From Ectobius pallidus (Eukaryota; Arthropoda; Insecta; Blattodea; Ectobiidae): a stretch of DNA of 64,000 nt. Positions within the stretch are counted from its first letter, which is position 1, and every line of letters starts with the position of its first letter. Positions 7,796 through 22,115 of the stretch are shown piece after piece. Under the pieces are notes generated by a model. The model ran no database searches and had not been told where the DNA came from. It worked only from the letters and a program-made list of their open reading frames with translations. The stretch spans positions 133,616,539 through 133,680,538 of the forward strand of contig CAXKWD010000006.1 in assembly GCA_964059195.1 (NCBI GenBank), written 5' to 3'. The position numbers were made by a program, and so were the translations under genes.

Positions 7796-10778
7796 AGTAA
7801 TAATAAAATAAAATAATAATACTAGTAATAACAAAAATTAACATAATAAATAAGACAGCAACAAGACTTCTTCATACTTTAGCGGATATAGAAATGTTTA
7901 GGTTCTGTAGTTGTGTGAGATTACTTATTCAAGACTCGTTTCTTAGCACACTGAATTTCGAACAACTTCTACCAAAGTATGAATTTCCACATATCCATTG
8001 TAATTTACACAATGCTAGTATATCATTCTGTGTGAATGTACTTGGTATCATTGTCACATACAGTATGAAGATGAACATCGCCTCTCCAGATGTTCTGTTA
8101 TGCTAGACAGCACACCTTTGTCTACAATGACAATATATTGTGAACGCGGATTGAGTGTATCATACTGCATACTGACAGTACACAGTACTTGACTTTATTT
8201 AAAGAATAAGTAGTTTTATCACCAAATTATTATTAGCCCTGTAAGAATATTCAATAAGTTAAAATTTTTGATTTTGAGAATAGAAACCGAGGTCTCACAT
8301 AAAAAAACTAATAAAAATTCCCCGTTTTCCTTAGAACACAAAATTATTAATTTCTTGTGATTTCTAAACGTTTACATTTAAGTCTAGACGGGCAGTAACC
8401 TGTTTAAGGCGAAATTTTACCACTGTTGGAATTAAGTGGATATTTCAAAACATCTACAAATACTGAAACTTTTAAATATGCGACTTAAGACCATTTTCTT
8501 TTACATAATCATCTTAAGTCTTATTGCTACGGTTTTCCTTTTGCAGTTGTTGCTTAAATTTCAGTAAGTAAGAAAGTCTGTGCTAAAAATAATTTTAGAG
8601 AAAATTTGAGACCACTTTTAAACATTCAAAATAATAAACTAAAAAGCACTAGGTAATTAATGATTGCACGATATGCACGATTTTGCAATTATTTATTTGT
8701 AATTATTTTCTTAAATATAAGTATAGATTCAAACATGATTTACATTGCATAAAATCTCAGATCTATGAAATGAGACTCTACATAACTTTCATTACAATAT
8801 TCTCAGTAAGCAATTAGTCTCTTTGTAGTATCATAATAGTCGACTCATGTCTATCCCTGGCATACATAATAAGATAATAAGTAGGCCTAGTAAAGCCTTT
8901 AGGGCTTACATATGCAAAGAAAAGTCGTCCTCGAAATTATTGTGCGTCTTGTAACGAACTGTTTTAGTATGTCACAATATTATGTTTCTTTTTATCATGC
9001 AATATATTTTCATTTAACTAGAATTAGTTTCATGTATCTTTATTAAAATACATCGTAAGTTACATTCTCGGCGATTGGCCGGACGTTTGAGTAAGAAATT
9101 TTCAATTGTTTCTGGGCATATAAAATAGGCTAAAGTTCAAAAGAATACAACTTCATTCTTTTTAAGCTCCTGTTTTTGAAGATATCTGAAGTACAGTCCT
9201 ATAGCTGTGTAACTAGATTAAATTACTTATTTTATTTATTCAACAATAGTTCGAAAACTGGACAGTCAGTTACACCATACTGTCTAGCATGTTGTCTTAT
9301 AAAAGTTATTTTTTAGTTTGCCAGATATTCGAAATGCCTAAATCCTAGAGCTAAATATATTTGCATTTAACTTCAAACCTACAAATGTTATTTACAAGTA
9401 ATGAAAACACATTAATGTTTACACTATAATGCTGAATCTTCTGAAAAATCTTCTTATGTCCACCAAGGACTTTTTTGTCTTATTCAAATGTGCTTCTAGA
9501 CCTGTCTTCATTTTTGTCATCGTTGTATTAATTTATTATAATTTCCCCGCATAATAACATCCCGGCTATTAGATTGAAAGGATAGCAATTCAAACGCGCT
9601 GAATATTTAGACCCCACTTTATTATTGATCTAATTAAAAATGTTAGTTGCGTTAGGTTAGACCTTATTACACCTGTAGCATCTTGTGACATATTATGTAG
9701 GAATTAGCATGGGATAGCCATGAGTGACGCCAGTTCATTGTATAAAGTTGATTGTAGTACACTGCTTTCATTGTTTGTCTCTCTGGGGAACATTTCATTT
9801 CTCATAGTAATTGCAAAAGAACATTCAAAAGACACATAAGGGCATATTTTAAGTCAGGATTATTTAAGTGTTTATGAAATAATCATTGCTTAAAAGGGGC
9901 TCAGGTTTGTCGATATGTGCCGTTTCGATTATTCTTTCTTTTTAAACAAGGAAGAAATAAATAAGCGGCTTACAACATTGCTTACAAACCCAATTGAACA
10001 AAACAAATTTATGTTGTTATATAACATATTATCTACTTCAAAACAATACACTGCATTCTGTTCTCTTCAACAAGTTCACCTTTGTTATTTCCGGAAATAC
10101 CAACTAACATCACACTTTATTTTATTCGAAAATATATAAATTCTACTTCTTCGGTTGATATAACTTCATTATATTTCTTCCTTTTCTCACAACACTGATA
10201 ATAGCGAATATTTTTCATATGTTCACAAGCAACACAGAATGATTCATATATCATAGGCCCTAATTGTTTCATTTTGTCAGTATGATGCGTTTCATGTTAA
10301 GAGAATAACTCCTGTAGTATGGTTTGTGAGTTCAATATAGAGAGGCATAAAATAATGAATGATAGAGTGTTGGCTGATGCGACACTCGATAATGTTAATA
10401 AAACTTACATACATATATATTTATATAAATTTTAATTATTGTGTATTTGTTAATAATGATATCAGTATATAAAGTAAATATTCCATTTTAAGTCCATGAT
10501 CTTTGAAATAAAATTTAAAACTTTCTGCAAATGTTTATCTTTATTTTAAAATACTGGTATTTTAAAAAACATGATTTAATATCTGCCTTAAAAACAATTC
10601 AACTAATTTTGTCATAAGATAATTGAAAAAAGTGGAAGTCTAAGATTATATATAATTTGTGTATAAATTTCGTTAATACGGTTTATAGGACAGACATCCA
10701 GTCAACACAAACTAAAATTATGCATACCTAAAGCAACTTCCATTTTCTAACATAAAAAATTGATGATAAAATCATTAT
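7796..10778. other. Long AT-rich stretch, no gene recognised
   Basis: Only short AAT-rich runs near 7800-7860 and scattered chance frames are visible. I find no terminal repeats, splice-flanked open blocks or RNA signatures. Confidence 0.5.
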
Positions 10779-10945
10779 ACCGAGCGAGGTGGCCGAGATG
10801 GTAACGTCTTGGACTCGCATTCGAGAGGTCCCAAGTTGAAACCCCGTGTCAGCCAATTTGATAAGGGTTTTTACATGATTCCCTAGTCGTAAAGGCAAAT
10901 GCCAAATTGGAAATTTACATACCATGAATCATCCTCGCCATTTTA
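10779..10945 (+). mobile_element. tRNA-derived SINE
   Basis: The head CGAGCGAGGTGGCCGAGATGG contains an A box and AGGTCCCAAGTTGAAACCCC contains a B box at tRNA spacing. The sequence before the B box, GACTCGCATTCGAGAGGT, is that of a common polyneopteran SINE family. The body (GGCAAATGCCAAATTGGAA) is also typical. The acceptor stem is not maintained, so it is not a tRNA gene. A tail-like block near 11030-11062 may belong to it. Confidence 0.7.
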
Positions 10946-11461
10946 TCCTGTATCATACCCGTTTAAATTAATATCAGTTGAAATTTACTCCATAAAGTAC
11001 ATCAGGTCTACTACATAGAACTCTTGATATGGCCTCGAAGCCATAAGGAGTAGAAATACGGTTGAATTAAAAACAGTGTCTTACGGATCGTTCAAAATTA
11101 GCAAAGTAATTTAATATGAATTGAAATTAAAAAAAAAGTCTTAAAAGTGAACAATCTCAAAGGGTTACAAAATTGATGTATACTATAGCCCATAAGGCTT
11201 ACTAATGAAACTATTTATTTTATATGAATATTAGTTCAATATGACGAAAAGTAATTTTACTTTTCAGTACTTTGTAAACTTTCCGACGTATTTACATTTT
11301 CTGTTACTGTATTTAAATTGACATGTAGCATAATAAATAATTTATAAGTAGATTAAGACTCTTATTTGTACTCTGGACAAGAAATCTGTTTCGAGAGGGT
11401 GAAAGGATAGTTTAGCTTTCTAGAAATTTAACGTAAACCTATTTTTTATTTTTGTTGAGAT

Positions 11462-11768
11462 CAGAGGCGCAACGAGGGGGGGTTTTGGGGGTTTGATTAA
11501 AAAAGGAAAATTGTCTAATTTTTTTAAGTCTGCTTATAAATTACTTAATACGAGTATAAAGCGTGGGAAGCTTAAAACTCATTATTGTGCATCTTAATTT
11601 TTAAAATTTTCCGGGGGAGGACCCCCGGAAGCTTAAAACTCGTTATTCTGCATATTAATTTTTTAAACTTTCCGGGGGAGGACCCCCGGACCCCCCTCTC
11701 CCTGGTGGGTATTCCAGACCCCGCGGATGTTATAACCCCCCCATATGGTCGGCTTGGTTACGCCTATG
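11462..11768 (+). mobile_element. hAT-type MITE, copy 1
   Basis: The ends CAGAGGCGCAACGAGG and, reverse-complemented, CATAGGCGTAACCAAG form an imperfect inverted repeat. The 307-bp element is flanked by a perfect 8-bp duplication GTTGAGAT at 11454-11461 and 11769-11776; 8 bp and CA-G-GGCG ends are hAT features. It has no coding capacity. Inside, a 61-bp unit starting AAGCTTAAAACTC is duplicated in tandem (11568 and 11629). A second copy lies inverted at 51320-51583. Confidence 0.93.
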
Positions 11769-11776
11769 GTTGAGAT

Positions 11777-14700
11777 AATACATACCTTAACAGGTGATCC
11801 CATATGTTGATGGTAGTTTGTCAGAATGACCTTTGATTTTTATAATCCCATGTGGTATAGAATCGTAATGTAATGTTAGCCATAAAATGAATGTAAAATG
11901 GAAGAACGAGGTTTATGTTGCCTTAAGCTGCATTTTCCAGTTATGTGTGGTAGGGAACGTGTAAAGTGAACATTCGGGGAAGTTTCCAGGCTCTATTTCG
12001 ACTGGCTTTAAATTCAAGTATAAACCATACTATAAAGTGTAGTTTGCTAATGAAGGTAGCTGAGTAGATTGTTCATAAACGAAACTAAACGGATGCTGCT
12101 TTGGATAAGTTTAAAACAACCCGGAAATGAATTCCCTGGTGTCCAACCGGAAATCACCTTGAGTATTCCTCCAGTAATGGAATTTATGGTATACTAGCTT
12201 AAGTTCTTTTTATTATATTATTGCCTCTGTAGTGTAAGAGCATGAAAATAGTAGATTAAAATTCTCGGGTGTACCGGTACTGAAGGTTAGGGATAAATTT
12301 CCAGTTCACTGCAGCTTGCATCATTCTTGGAGAATATAGTCAGAAAAACTGTGATCAAATTAGGTTACCTTTGTCTAAATTAGATTAACTAAGTAAAAGG
12401 TTTACACAGGGAGGCTTAGTGTTAGTGAATGATTGATTCACGAATTATTTTATTAACATTTATAAAGTGATTTTCGTGATAGTTATAAATCGCTAAAATT
12501 TGTATACTTGCAAAATAGAAATAAAAAGGGACATTGCAACATCGAAATTCTGTCCGGTGGTTATGAAGTTTATAAGGTCTTACTATTCAAAGTCAAGGAA
12601 AAGCATTCTTGTGAAATGATTTGTTGTTCTGTAATTTTACATCCCTACTGATCCGTGAATTCGGATCATGTATAAGGTATGAGGCGCCACTACTGGCTAA
12701 TTTAGGTATTAACAAAAATCATTAATAAATTTTTCTTCGGTCTGCGTTTAACAGTGGTTACCATTGGTAATTTATGAACGTGTTCCGCGGACAGCTCGCG
12801 TGTAGTTAAGCACAGTTGAGAGTTGAGTTGCACCACGTGAGCATGTAGTGAAGAAGTTTGTGTTTGCCGAGGGGCGTGTCAGCATTCTCCGATGTCGCGT
12901 GACTGCTGTTCTGGTGAGATGATTCCATTTTTTTACCATAGAATATGATTTCAAATTTTCTGTAATTCAGACATCTCACCCTCTTGGCTCATCTAAATTT
13001 CGTTGTTTGTAATAAATATTGGTTTGCTAAATTCTCGTCATTTTTTATGTTACGTGGTTTTGGCTATTTGAAATTTCGCCCCCCTCATTTCTTTTGGTAA
13101 TTCAGTATGTTTTCAATTTCGTTTAATTCCGTTCAGCCGTTTTTCTATTCTCCAGTTCTCTTGAAGCGGAACCGTTTTACTTCTGGTAACCAACCGTTAA
13201 AATTTAAATTAATAGTTTTGACCAGCATCTTACTTCAAATTTAATTTTACAAGTAGAAGATTTTCAGCATTGAAAAGGGTGTAGGTTAGGATACAGATCG
13301 TAAGCCTTCTTATGCACAAAATCACGTGTTCTTTAAAAGTCTTAATCCAGGGATTGTCAAGTATAGATTATCATATCTGATAATTGGAATTTTAATACTT
13401 ACGAGTTGGATGACTGTAAATTGGTACAGAAAGAAAGTATAAATACAGGGAGATTAGTATTCTTCGTCAGAATATTACAATCGTATCCTAATTGAAATTT
13501 TAGGTTTCAGGAAAAAGAAATACAGAGTGATTAACAAGTATTGTCAAAAATTATGATGAACAGATTATAATTATTTCCTGTGATTAGGGCTTTAAGTAAT
13601 CAAATATAGTGAATCAGTATTAAATAACTACATAGTGAAAGAATTTTGTGGTCTGATTATATACAGCGTGATCAGCTGTCACATGAAGATGACCTTGCTG
13701 GAATAAATCCAAAATTAGATTTCTTGATAGACTGATGTAATCAGAGTGTAAATAATACTGTAATACTGTAAATAATTTTATGGTAATATCTGCGCACCTA
13801 TTTAGATCGCGTGAATGCTAATTTGTACATATTTGAATTTTTAATGAATTTATTGAGAGTTGTTATATTATTGGTCTTTATTGGATGCTGAAATTTATGC
13901 AGTTATGAGCTATTAAACCTTAAATTAGGAATTTCAAATAATAAATTTGTTACCCAAACTTCACTTGTATTTTATGGTAGAAATTGTGGCCTATTTTTCC
14001 TTCAATTCACATTTCAAGGTTTTCATGATTATCTCAGGGATTAGGGAGTACCAGCGTAAACTTGTAGCAGAGTGTTTACTAAATTTAGTTAAGAATGTTC
14101 AAAATCAAGATCTACTTCACAAGTCGTACGTTACCTTCCAGCGTACGCAATAACGTCCTTCATCAAGTAGGGGCGCAACACTACCCATTTTTACATCGTT
14201 TTCATAATTTGTGCAACGCAAGGATGATCTTGAAACTGAGGCCTATGTATCAATGCCAATATTTGTGTTCTTAGTGAAGATGGACATGCATATAAGTATC
14301 TCCTAGACAGAAAAAGTAAGAAAATAGGATTTCCAAAGGCCCCCTTACCAACTAATCAATTACACACAACTCTGGTTTTTATACTTAGAGATGCAGACAC
14401 TAATGAATGGGACTTTTTTCATAACACATTTATGACCTCTCCCTTTACAGGAGAGGGAAAAGTGAAACATTAACTGTTGACTGAAAATACCATCGTTAAT
14501 ATCCGCTTCTGTTTTGCTTTGATCTGTGTACTATTTTATCCCAAATTGTGATCTGTATTGATTACCTATTCAATGGACTAGCAGAAAATTCGGTGAATAA
14601 AGTAGAAAACTTGTTCTTATGTGTGCTTAGCGATGTGATATTATGCAATAGTAAGAAATTCTGGTTAGTGTGATATAGTGTGAAGGTCAAAAGAATTTCA

Positions 14701-15478
14701 CGTAACTATGGCACACGAAAAGATCGAGCTAATAATTATATCTAATCCTTAATCCATGAACGGTGTCGAAGTTCGTAACATTCTAAATGCAAAATTTAAA
14801 AATGTCTCTTTCGCGGGATGTAAAACATACCATAGGAATATTATAGGAAGGCCGAGAGTCCTGATGTCAGCACACATGTCTGTAGTTCATGGTAACCAAC
14901 ATACATAAGACCTGAAGAGTGCAAATCTCAAATAATTATTTTAAAAAATTATTACACTATATAACACATACATTCATTCACACATTGAGTAATCATCGAT
15001 TACATTATTAAAAGTCAAAAAGGTTAATAATGAAATATATAATTGTATAGCCAATAGCATTAGGTCTGTGAATAATAAAAGATATTCGAAATCAGCCCGG
15101 ATTCGACTCCGGCGTTGACCTTGGCATTCACTCTGTGTGTTATTTAAACATAGCTTATGTTGTAAATAAGTCAGTAACTGATGGGAGGCAAACAAAATGT
15201 ATTATCTACCTCTTCATTTCGTCATAACAACTCAAAATATTGTTGCCTACCCAAGGAGATTTATTGCTCCGCGTGTTCAAATAAAATTAATCCTCCTGGA
15301 TAATATTTATTTTGGTGTGACCGTAGTACTATAATTCTATGCGTTGTAAAATAAATTCGTATAGTAATACGGTAATTTATATTATTATTGCCTTTTGTAG
15401 GCTACGGGTACTAAAGGTTTATTGATGTACTTTATTTTGTTAAATTACTACCTGAAGTTTGAATACGGTCTTAGGTTA
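11777..15478. other. Unannotated AT-rich stretch
   Basis: No supportable gene. GGTTCGACTCC-like text near 15100 might be a worn SINE B box but has no A box partner, and TTAGG-like pentamers occur singly. Confidence 0.5.
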
Positions 15479-15486
15479 GTAATGTT

Positions 15487-16126
15487 CAGGCCCGACGAGA
15501 GGGAGGGGCAGCCGGGGCTGTAGCCCCGGGGCCCGGGCGCCAAAGGGGGCCCGGCCGATCAGGCTTTATTTTTTACTTTCTAAATTTACTCTAAAATAAA
15601 ATTGGTTATAAGCCAATAAACAGCTTAAGTTATGTTTTATTTGTTTGTTTTATCTGCATTGTCCTGTCGTATAACGGTGACATGGAATTAATCAGTTAAT
15701 CTGAAACGGATTAATCTTGAAGAAAAATTGCTATTTTTGAAAAGTAGAAGCAGAAATCCTTCTGGACTAAACAGTAGGCCTCACTAACGTTCGGCATTTA
15801 AAATAATAATTTTCAAAATATTAAACTGGTGCATACAAAATCAATAGGCTTCGTCCCATGGGCGTTGGTATACCAAGTTTTATGAAAATCCGATAAAGCG
15901 TATTTGAGTTATCACGCTTACATACACACAGACAGATAGACAGTCCTGTCTACTAGACAATCTCATAAAGTACCGGTACCATTCTGGCACATAATAATTA
16001 TGTAATATCATTACATAATATTTTTGTTGTATACATTATAAAGGGTGAGTTGAGTAGTGAATTTAATATTTGACGGGGGTCCGGGAAAATTTTCCCTGGG
16101 GCCCTTGCTTTCTTTCCACGGCCCTG
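15487..16126. mobile_element. hAT-type non-autonomous element
   Basis: The element begins CAGGCCCGACGAG and ends with the complement of CAGGGCCGTGGAA. It is bracketed by GTAATGTT (15479-15486) and GTATTGTT (16127-16134), an 8-bp duplication with one mismatch. GC-rich subterminal blocks (GGGGCCCGGG-like) at both ends contrast with an AT-rich 640-bp interior. No transposase is recognised inside. Confidence 0.8.
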
Positions 16127-16518
16127 GTATTGTTTGATATGCAAAAAATAGTAATTCAAGGTCAAATAAGTTAATTGCAACATGTTCGGTTAAGTAGGCA
16201 CAATAATCTATTAAACGCATTGAATAAGTGCATTTTAAAGAAATTCTGAAGCAAAGAATTTTAAACGGTCGCTTAAACAAATATTTCTTAGTTGCCATCA
16301 ACATTAGTTCATGGTATTAGTATAATAAACATTAGGGTTAGGTAGTATGGTTTTTTTTACTATTAAACACTCTGTTATGGAATTAGGTCACAAGTGTCCG
16401 GAACGAGCGATGGTCAAGTTAATTTTATGAATGTGTCGCTTCCATGTACAGAGTTACTGATTGGACACACTATTCTCTAGCACTGCTTGTAGAGCTGTCG
16501 CCATATAATTTTGCCGCG

Positions 16519-16617
16519 ATGGACAAACCAATTTACGTGAAGACCAACAAGTACGCAATGGAAGTTTCTTTAAAGAATAATAAAATTGTTGTTGTTGTCA
16601 GCTCGCCCTTAGGATGA
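16519..16617 (+). other. Possible 32-codon small open frame
   Basis: GCCGCGATGG gives a strong start context. The frame reads M-D-K-P-I-Y-V-K-T-N-K-Y and ends K-I-V-V-V-V-S-S-P-L-G before TGA. The surrounding sequence is richer in G and C than the rest. No family is recognised, no conservation can be judged, and chance is likely. Confidence 0.15.
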
Positions 16618-19600
16618 ATCAAGTACACTGAAATCATCGACAAACTCCATTACATTTCGTTGCACAGCTCCGCCTCTAGTGGTCCCTCGCATATCGCGGC
16701 AGAATTATTTGGCAACAGCTCTAACACCATTGTATGAGTATTAATTGATATTCCATAACCAAATTGAATTCATCGTTAGTAACTTACCGGATAAGCACAT
16801 TCAGGGTATGCATTATAGTTCTGTTGCAAACACTTTAATAACATTTACATATCCTGCGACTCTGTTATTTTATCCGATAACCAATAGGCCTGATAGAGTT
16901 TCCCTTTGTGTTGCAAAATATCGGAAAACAGTAGCGATTAAATCCGTAAACAGCTTAACGAGAAATGATTTTATCAGTATTTAAATTAATGTACTTATTA
17001 TCATCTCTAGTTTTGTTTTCAAAGTTGATGAAAGAGATAATAAATAAATGTATTATGCTTGGAAAGAAACTATATGGGTATAAAATGGCTAGATGTATTA
17101 AATGTGATAAAATTACAATTTGTTTTAACGAGATGTTGACGTCAACGGGAGAACATCACAAAAGGACTGATTAATTTCCAAAGGGATTTTTAATAACTAT
17201 TGATATGATAATATATAATAGCATCGTTTGCGAATTTGAGGCATCAGTAATCAGATGCTATAGACTATTGGCACACATACACACTTACATATATTTATAT
17301 ATAATATGTGTGTGTATTTTGTATATGCATGTTATGTTTGTGTGTGTAAGGGTGTAACTTTTGGAGTACAGTCATAATCCTCTATTATTTGGTAATTCAT
17401 TAATCAAAATACGAGCATTCAGTGATACGATTTTCTCTATTGATCGCTAACACACTTTTGGGATATTGCATTAAATAAGTTTTGGCTGGAGCCTTTAACT
17501 TTTTACAATAACCTTTGAAATAGAAGACTTGAACTGGTGGCCTACGTTACCACTTACGGTATGATCTTTGGCTTGGAAATAGTTGAGTTCATTCGAAACA
17601 TAAAGTGCACATAAGTGAAACATATAGGAACGCAATAAATGAAATCAGGAGTGGGAAAAATAGATAGAAAGACAAAATAATTTTCGTAAATAAGATGTGA
17701 AGAAAAAATACGCAGTAATTAGAAATGAGTGGATGAAAACATTGAGTATAAATGGATAACCGAGATAGTGAATTGCGAAACCTAGTGAAAGAGGACATAA
17801 ATGACTTATGGAGAATAATTTTTAATTTTACTACGCCTCAAAAAATAATAATCGTAAATATGAAATAAAATCGAAAATAAGACGCTTTAGAAAGAATGAT
17901 GACAGAAATGTAAGTTAATCACGAAACCGAAAGATTGATAGTAAAATTATAATAAAATAAGTGAACGATGCGTAAAATGAGATAATTCTACTTAGATGAC
18001 AAAAATAATTCAGGCGTAAGGATTCAGTTGCATCAGTGCAGTGACTGGTCCTGTGTGGAGTAAATTGTACAGAATGCGGACATACTGTTCAATTTTTCAG
18101 TGTTTCAACGATATTCATTCAAGATAAATGGACCTCACGGCTTCTTGACATTCCACTATGTGACATTGCAACTCAGAAATGTATTAGAGCCATAACATAA
18201 AATTTATATTTAGAAAATAAATTTTCCGAATCACACACTAGGCACTCAGTTGCTTTCAAATTTACAAAATTATCTATCTTTCCTTTATCTCAATCCTTCC
18301 TTAACGTTCATTTCACTTCCGTACTACATGAGACTTACAAAGAAAGCCAAAAGAAAAAAGAAGTTTTGCAAATCAGAAAATCACACAGAATGGAAAGAAG
18401 ATACAAGAATAGTACAAATGGCATACCAGACAAAAAATAAATGTCGGTTTCCATTAACACTACTGAGATACTGTAATAACGAAGCCAGAAGGAATGCAAA
18501 ATCCATGAATAATGAAATATTGGAATGTGAAGGAGAATGTTGCTCTATTGAGGGAAGAATTCAGATCGGCGAGGAACGCATGAATTCCAAGAGTTTAGAG
18601 ATTGAATAAGGATAGCCATGGATTTCATTCAGTATGAATAGAGAACATAGTCGTATTCAATTGAAGAAGAGACTGTTGAATGGAAGGATACGCACTTGTC
18701 CTATCAATGTAACATAATATGTGATATTATTGTAAAGTATGCTGTAACCTATTTTATTCCACGCAAGATACCGCTTTAAAGGACGCTAAATGTCACCATG
18801 ATTGCAAAATTCTATATAACCTACACAGGGATAAAATGTGTACAGTACATTAGGCTACCTCTTACCTTGGCAGTCACATTATTTTGTATAAAACTAAAAT
18901 TTACGGCAAGTTAAAATTTACATGTTTTACCATACCGTATAATTTTAGCAGTAGCCTGTGTACATAGATTATCCATTTTATGTCCATAAACAATAGCTAA
19001 CCTCATCTAGGATCAACAATTTTACACTAGAATTGTCCTATATTAGCCTAATCCTATGTTTTATTTATTCTTAATAATTTCTTCCTATTTAGACTTAGAG
19101 ACTGTTTACATTCCACGTATTTAAAATGAGTATATTATTTTTTATGGTATAACTAGGCATAATATCAGATGCAATTTTTTATACGAACAATAGTTTAGCT
19201 CAAACTTATTTCTGTGTAATGTTCATTTATAGCCTAATTTTCTATTAGTACAGTTCTGAAGATTTCTGCAATAACCCCATCGAGGAAATTCTATAATTTT
19301 TAATCACTTACACAGCGCGTCTAATAGTAATTTCACCGTGAAAATTGGTATTAAAAGCAACAGATAGGCCTGGAAAATTGCTCACGCAACATTCTATTCC
19401 TTGCTTTATACATTGATTTTACGGAATAATCCTTTAATTTTAGATGGCTAGGTTATTGCTCTAGGACATACAATTCTATGTGCAATTGAAGATTTCTGTT
19501 GGACAAATGTTAAATCCCTTTTTCTACTTACATAAAAAACCATGTAAAAATCAACTGCCTCTTCTGATCTAATATTTTTAGGAAATCTCTATGTCCACAT

Positions 19601-22080
19601 TATATTAACAATAATTATATTATCTATGTTGAAGTATTATTAAAATAACCTACCGTGGGCTAATTGGCAAACTCCAATATAAATGTGTTCTTAAAGATAT
19701 GGAAAACACGTCAGTGGAGTTTGTAAGATGTTTATTTTTCAATAGAGATAATTGTATTTGGAGATTACATGTTTCAAAAACAACTCTGAGATGGGTAAAG
19801 AGAGTGACTACTCCTAGTGCTCATTTCTGTTAGAGCTTTAGTGAACCCGAGGTGGGTGTATTGAAATATTGTGTGTGGTTATAATTCATATAACATGACA
19901 CACACCCACACCCACACAAGCATATCTTTTATTTCTTTGTTGACATTGTAGGATTTCAGGTTGCTTTCCGTTGCCATATTTGGAAGATGTTAATAAGGCA
20001 TTAAGAGGATGTAATCAATCGTTTGTTTCAAGCCTCACATTACTCAACGTGATCTTTGTGTATTTTATAGTGTTTTCGCCGTGTACCATTTATAAATCTT
20101 AATAGAAGTACAGCCTTATTTATTGAAAAGTGTACTGCAGAATACTGTGAACATTGTAAAGGGTGCTAAAACCTTCCAAATTTAACACAAAATTGTCTTT
20201 GAACTCGATAGAAATAATATTTTAATGCAAAACTTATTCCCAAAGTAAATGCACACTTTCAGTTAGAACCCATAAACCCACATATTTTAATAACTAGGCA
20301 ATTGCTGTACAATGTTTTTACTTCCTTCACTATCATGGAATATTGATTCGACATAGAACAAGAGAAAATATAAAGGTTGCTAGTGTCACAACTAGCTGTG
20401 CTTGCTAGCTGTGATATTTTAACATAATTATCCGTTCGTTGTCATGGCAATCACGTAATCCAATCTTATAAAACCTAAAAATGGCTAAATGAGACTTTAT
20501 AAACTAAAACTGGTTAAAACTGTATTTAATTAAAATAAGATAAAATATTTAGTAAACTAAAAATTACATTTTAAATATTTGCCCACATTTTGCATGATGA
20601 TCACTGCTATCAGTACTTTTGCAAGAGAAAATATAGCATTGCATTTTGTAATTTTGTCATCTTGTAATCTCATTGTCCCGGTTATCATTATTGAACCAAA
20701 ACCACCGGTTTATTTAGAAGCAAATTAAATATATTCTTAACAAGTTCACACTTGCGGTATATTCACAGTGTTTGCTGAAGAAAACTGCCGAAAGTAAACT
20801 ATTCTAAAAGTTGGTTGATGAATTGAAAAACGTTCTTTTTTAGTTTATGTGGTGGAATTGGAAATAACAGGGGTAATTCTAAAATTAATTATTTCATATA
20901 AACTGTTGAAAATCAAGCAAAGATTGTTCCTTTAGTTTTGTGGTTCACAGCCGTGGAAATTATAGTAAAAATAACATTAATTAATATATTTGTTTTAATA
21001 TGGTTATTATAGGCATTGAAGTGAAACTTGTCTGAAAATGGTTGAAACTAAAATAAAGCTATTTTAATATGTTTAAAGAAACTAATACAGGTTTATAAAA
21101 ACCTATAAGTCCGGGTCCTAGTCACAACATTCCTTTTGTCCTGGGAGCCGACCTTCCTTCACAATCTGTAAAGAGTTGCGTGTAGCCTAGACGTGGAAAT
21201 ACGGCGCTCCTTTTATGATTCAAGCTGATTATTTCGTATTATTAAGCAACTGAGTCCTATGTGAGGCCCAGGAGAACAAGAAGATAAGGAAATGAGACGG
21301 AGAACATAAAGCACTAATTAGAAAAATAAGAAGGCCGAAGAACATGGAAATTTAAAAAGTGAAATATGGATTAAGTTTAAGATTAAAAAAAGAAGTGAAA
21401 ATAAGCAATGACAGTCAGTAATTTAAAGTTTCAAACCTTAATTTAAATCATGTAATTTCCCAGTAGTGTATAGTGTATATAGTAGTGCATTTTGTCTTCT
21501 TCGCTATTTTCTGTGTTCGCCTTGTTCTTCAGTATTTTTTGCGCGGTATCCATTATTTGGATCAAGAGTAATGCAATTGTTTTATATCTGTATTATTTCA
21601 CATTGCAAACGTAATTTAATTTTAAAGACTCCAAACAATCCATGCCTCTCTATATTTCCTCACTCTGTATAACTTCGTAACAAATCCATTTTCTTTTACC
21701 ATCCGCTTTATTTTTTGATGATGAGAATGTTTTTGGAGGATCTCAACATCTTATATTTCAAAGAGGAGCGAACGTCGTCAATGAAGCAATTTCTTTGCAG
21801 TTACCCGTTTACCTAGTTAAAACATCTACTCTTGACTTACATTCAGTAGTAGAATAATGAGGTATTTACACAAACAAGAGACAGAAAAGCTTAAATCCAC
21901 AGTTTCCAGGAATCCGGATGTATTTAAGAGATGAAAAGAGCAGGATGTAAAGAAGACGAACAGCTGTTTATGCTGATAGCATGAGATGTTGTATGGTCTA
22001 TCTCCTCTGCTTCAAACCTGAAACAAAGAAATGTAATTTTATGAATAAATAATTGTAACGATATTCTATTCATTGATCTT
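16618..22080. other. Long AT-rich stretch without a supportable gene
   Basis: I see short CA/TG/TA runs (17275-17350 and 19893-19920) and chance frames, including a lysine-rich 119-codon one at 18250-18609. A perfect 12-bp palindrome around GTTGACGTCAAC sits near 17137. Nothing delimits a mobile element. Confidence 0.45.
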
Positions 22081-22085
22081 AATAA

Positions 22086-22115
22086 ACGCAGGCGAAGCCG
22101 CGGACGTCTGCTAGT
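22086..22115 (+). repeat. Terminal fragment of a common insect interspersed repeat
   Basis: GCAGGCGAAGCCGCGGAC followed by GCTAGT resembles the ends GCGAAGCCGCGG...GCTAGT seen widely in insect repeats. The rest of the element cannot be traced. Confidence 0.35.

Noticed and set aside
9650..9662. TTAGG-like insect telomere repeat
   Set aside because: Only single copies of TTAGG occur here and near 13287 and 15471; there is no array.
15085..15115. Possible SINE B box GGATTCGACTCC
   Set aside because: No matching A box at the proper distance on either strand, so support is too weak for a feature.
18250..18609. 119-codon lysine-rich open frame
   Set aside because: Low-complexity composition, no domain, no splice or promoter support; expected by chance in AT-rich DNA.
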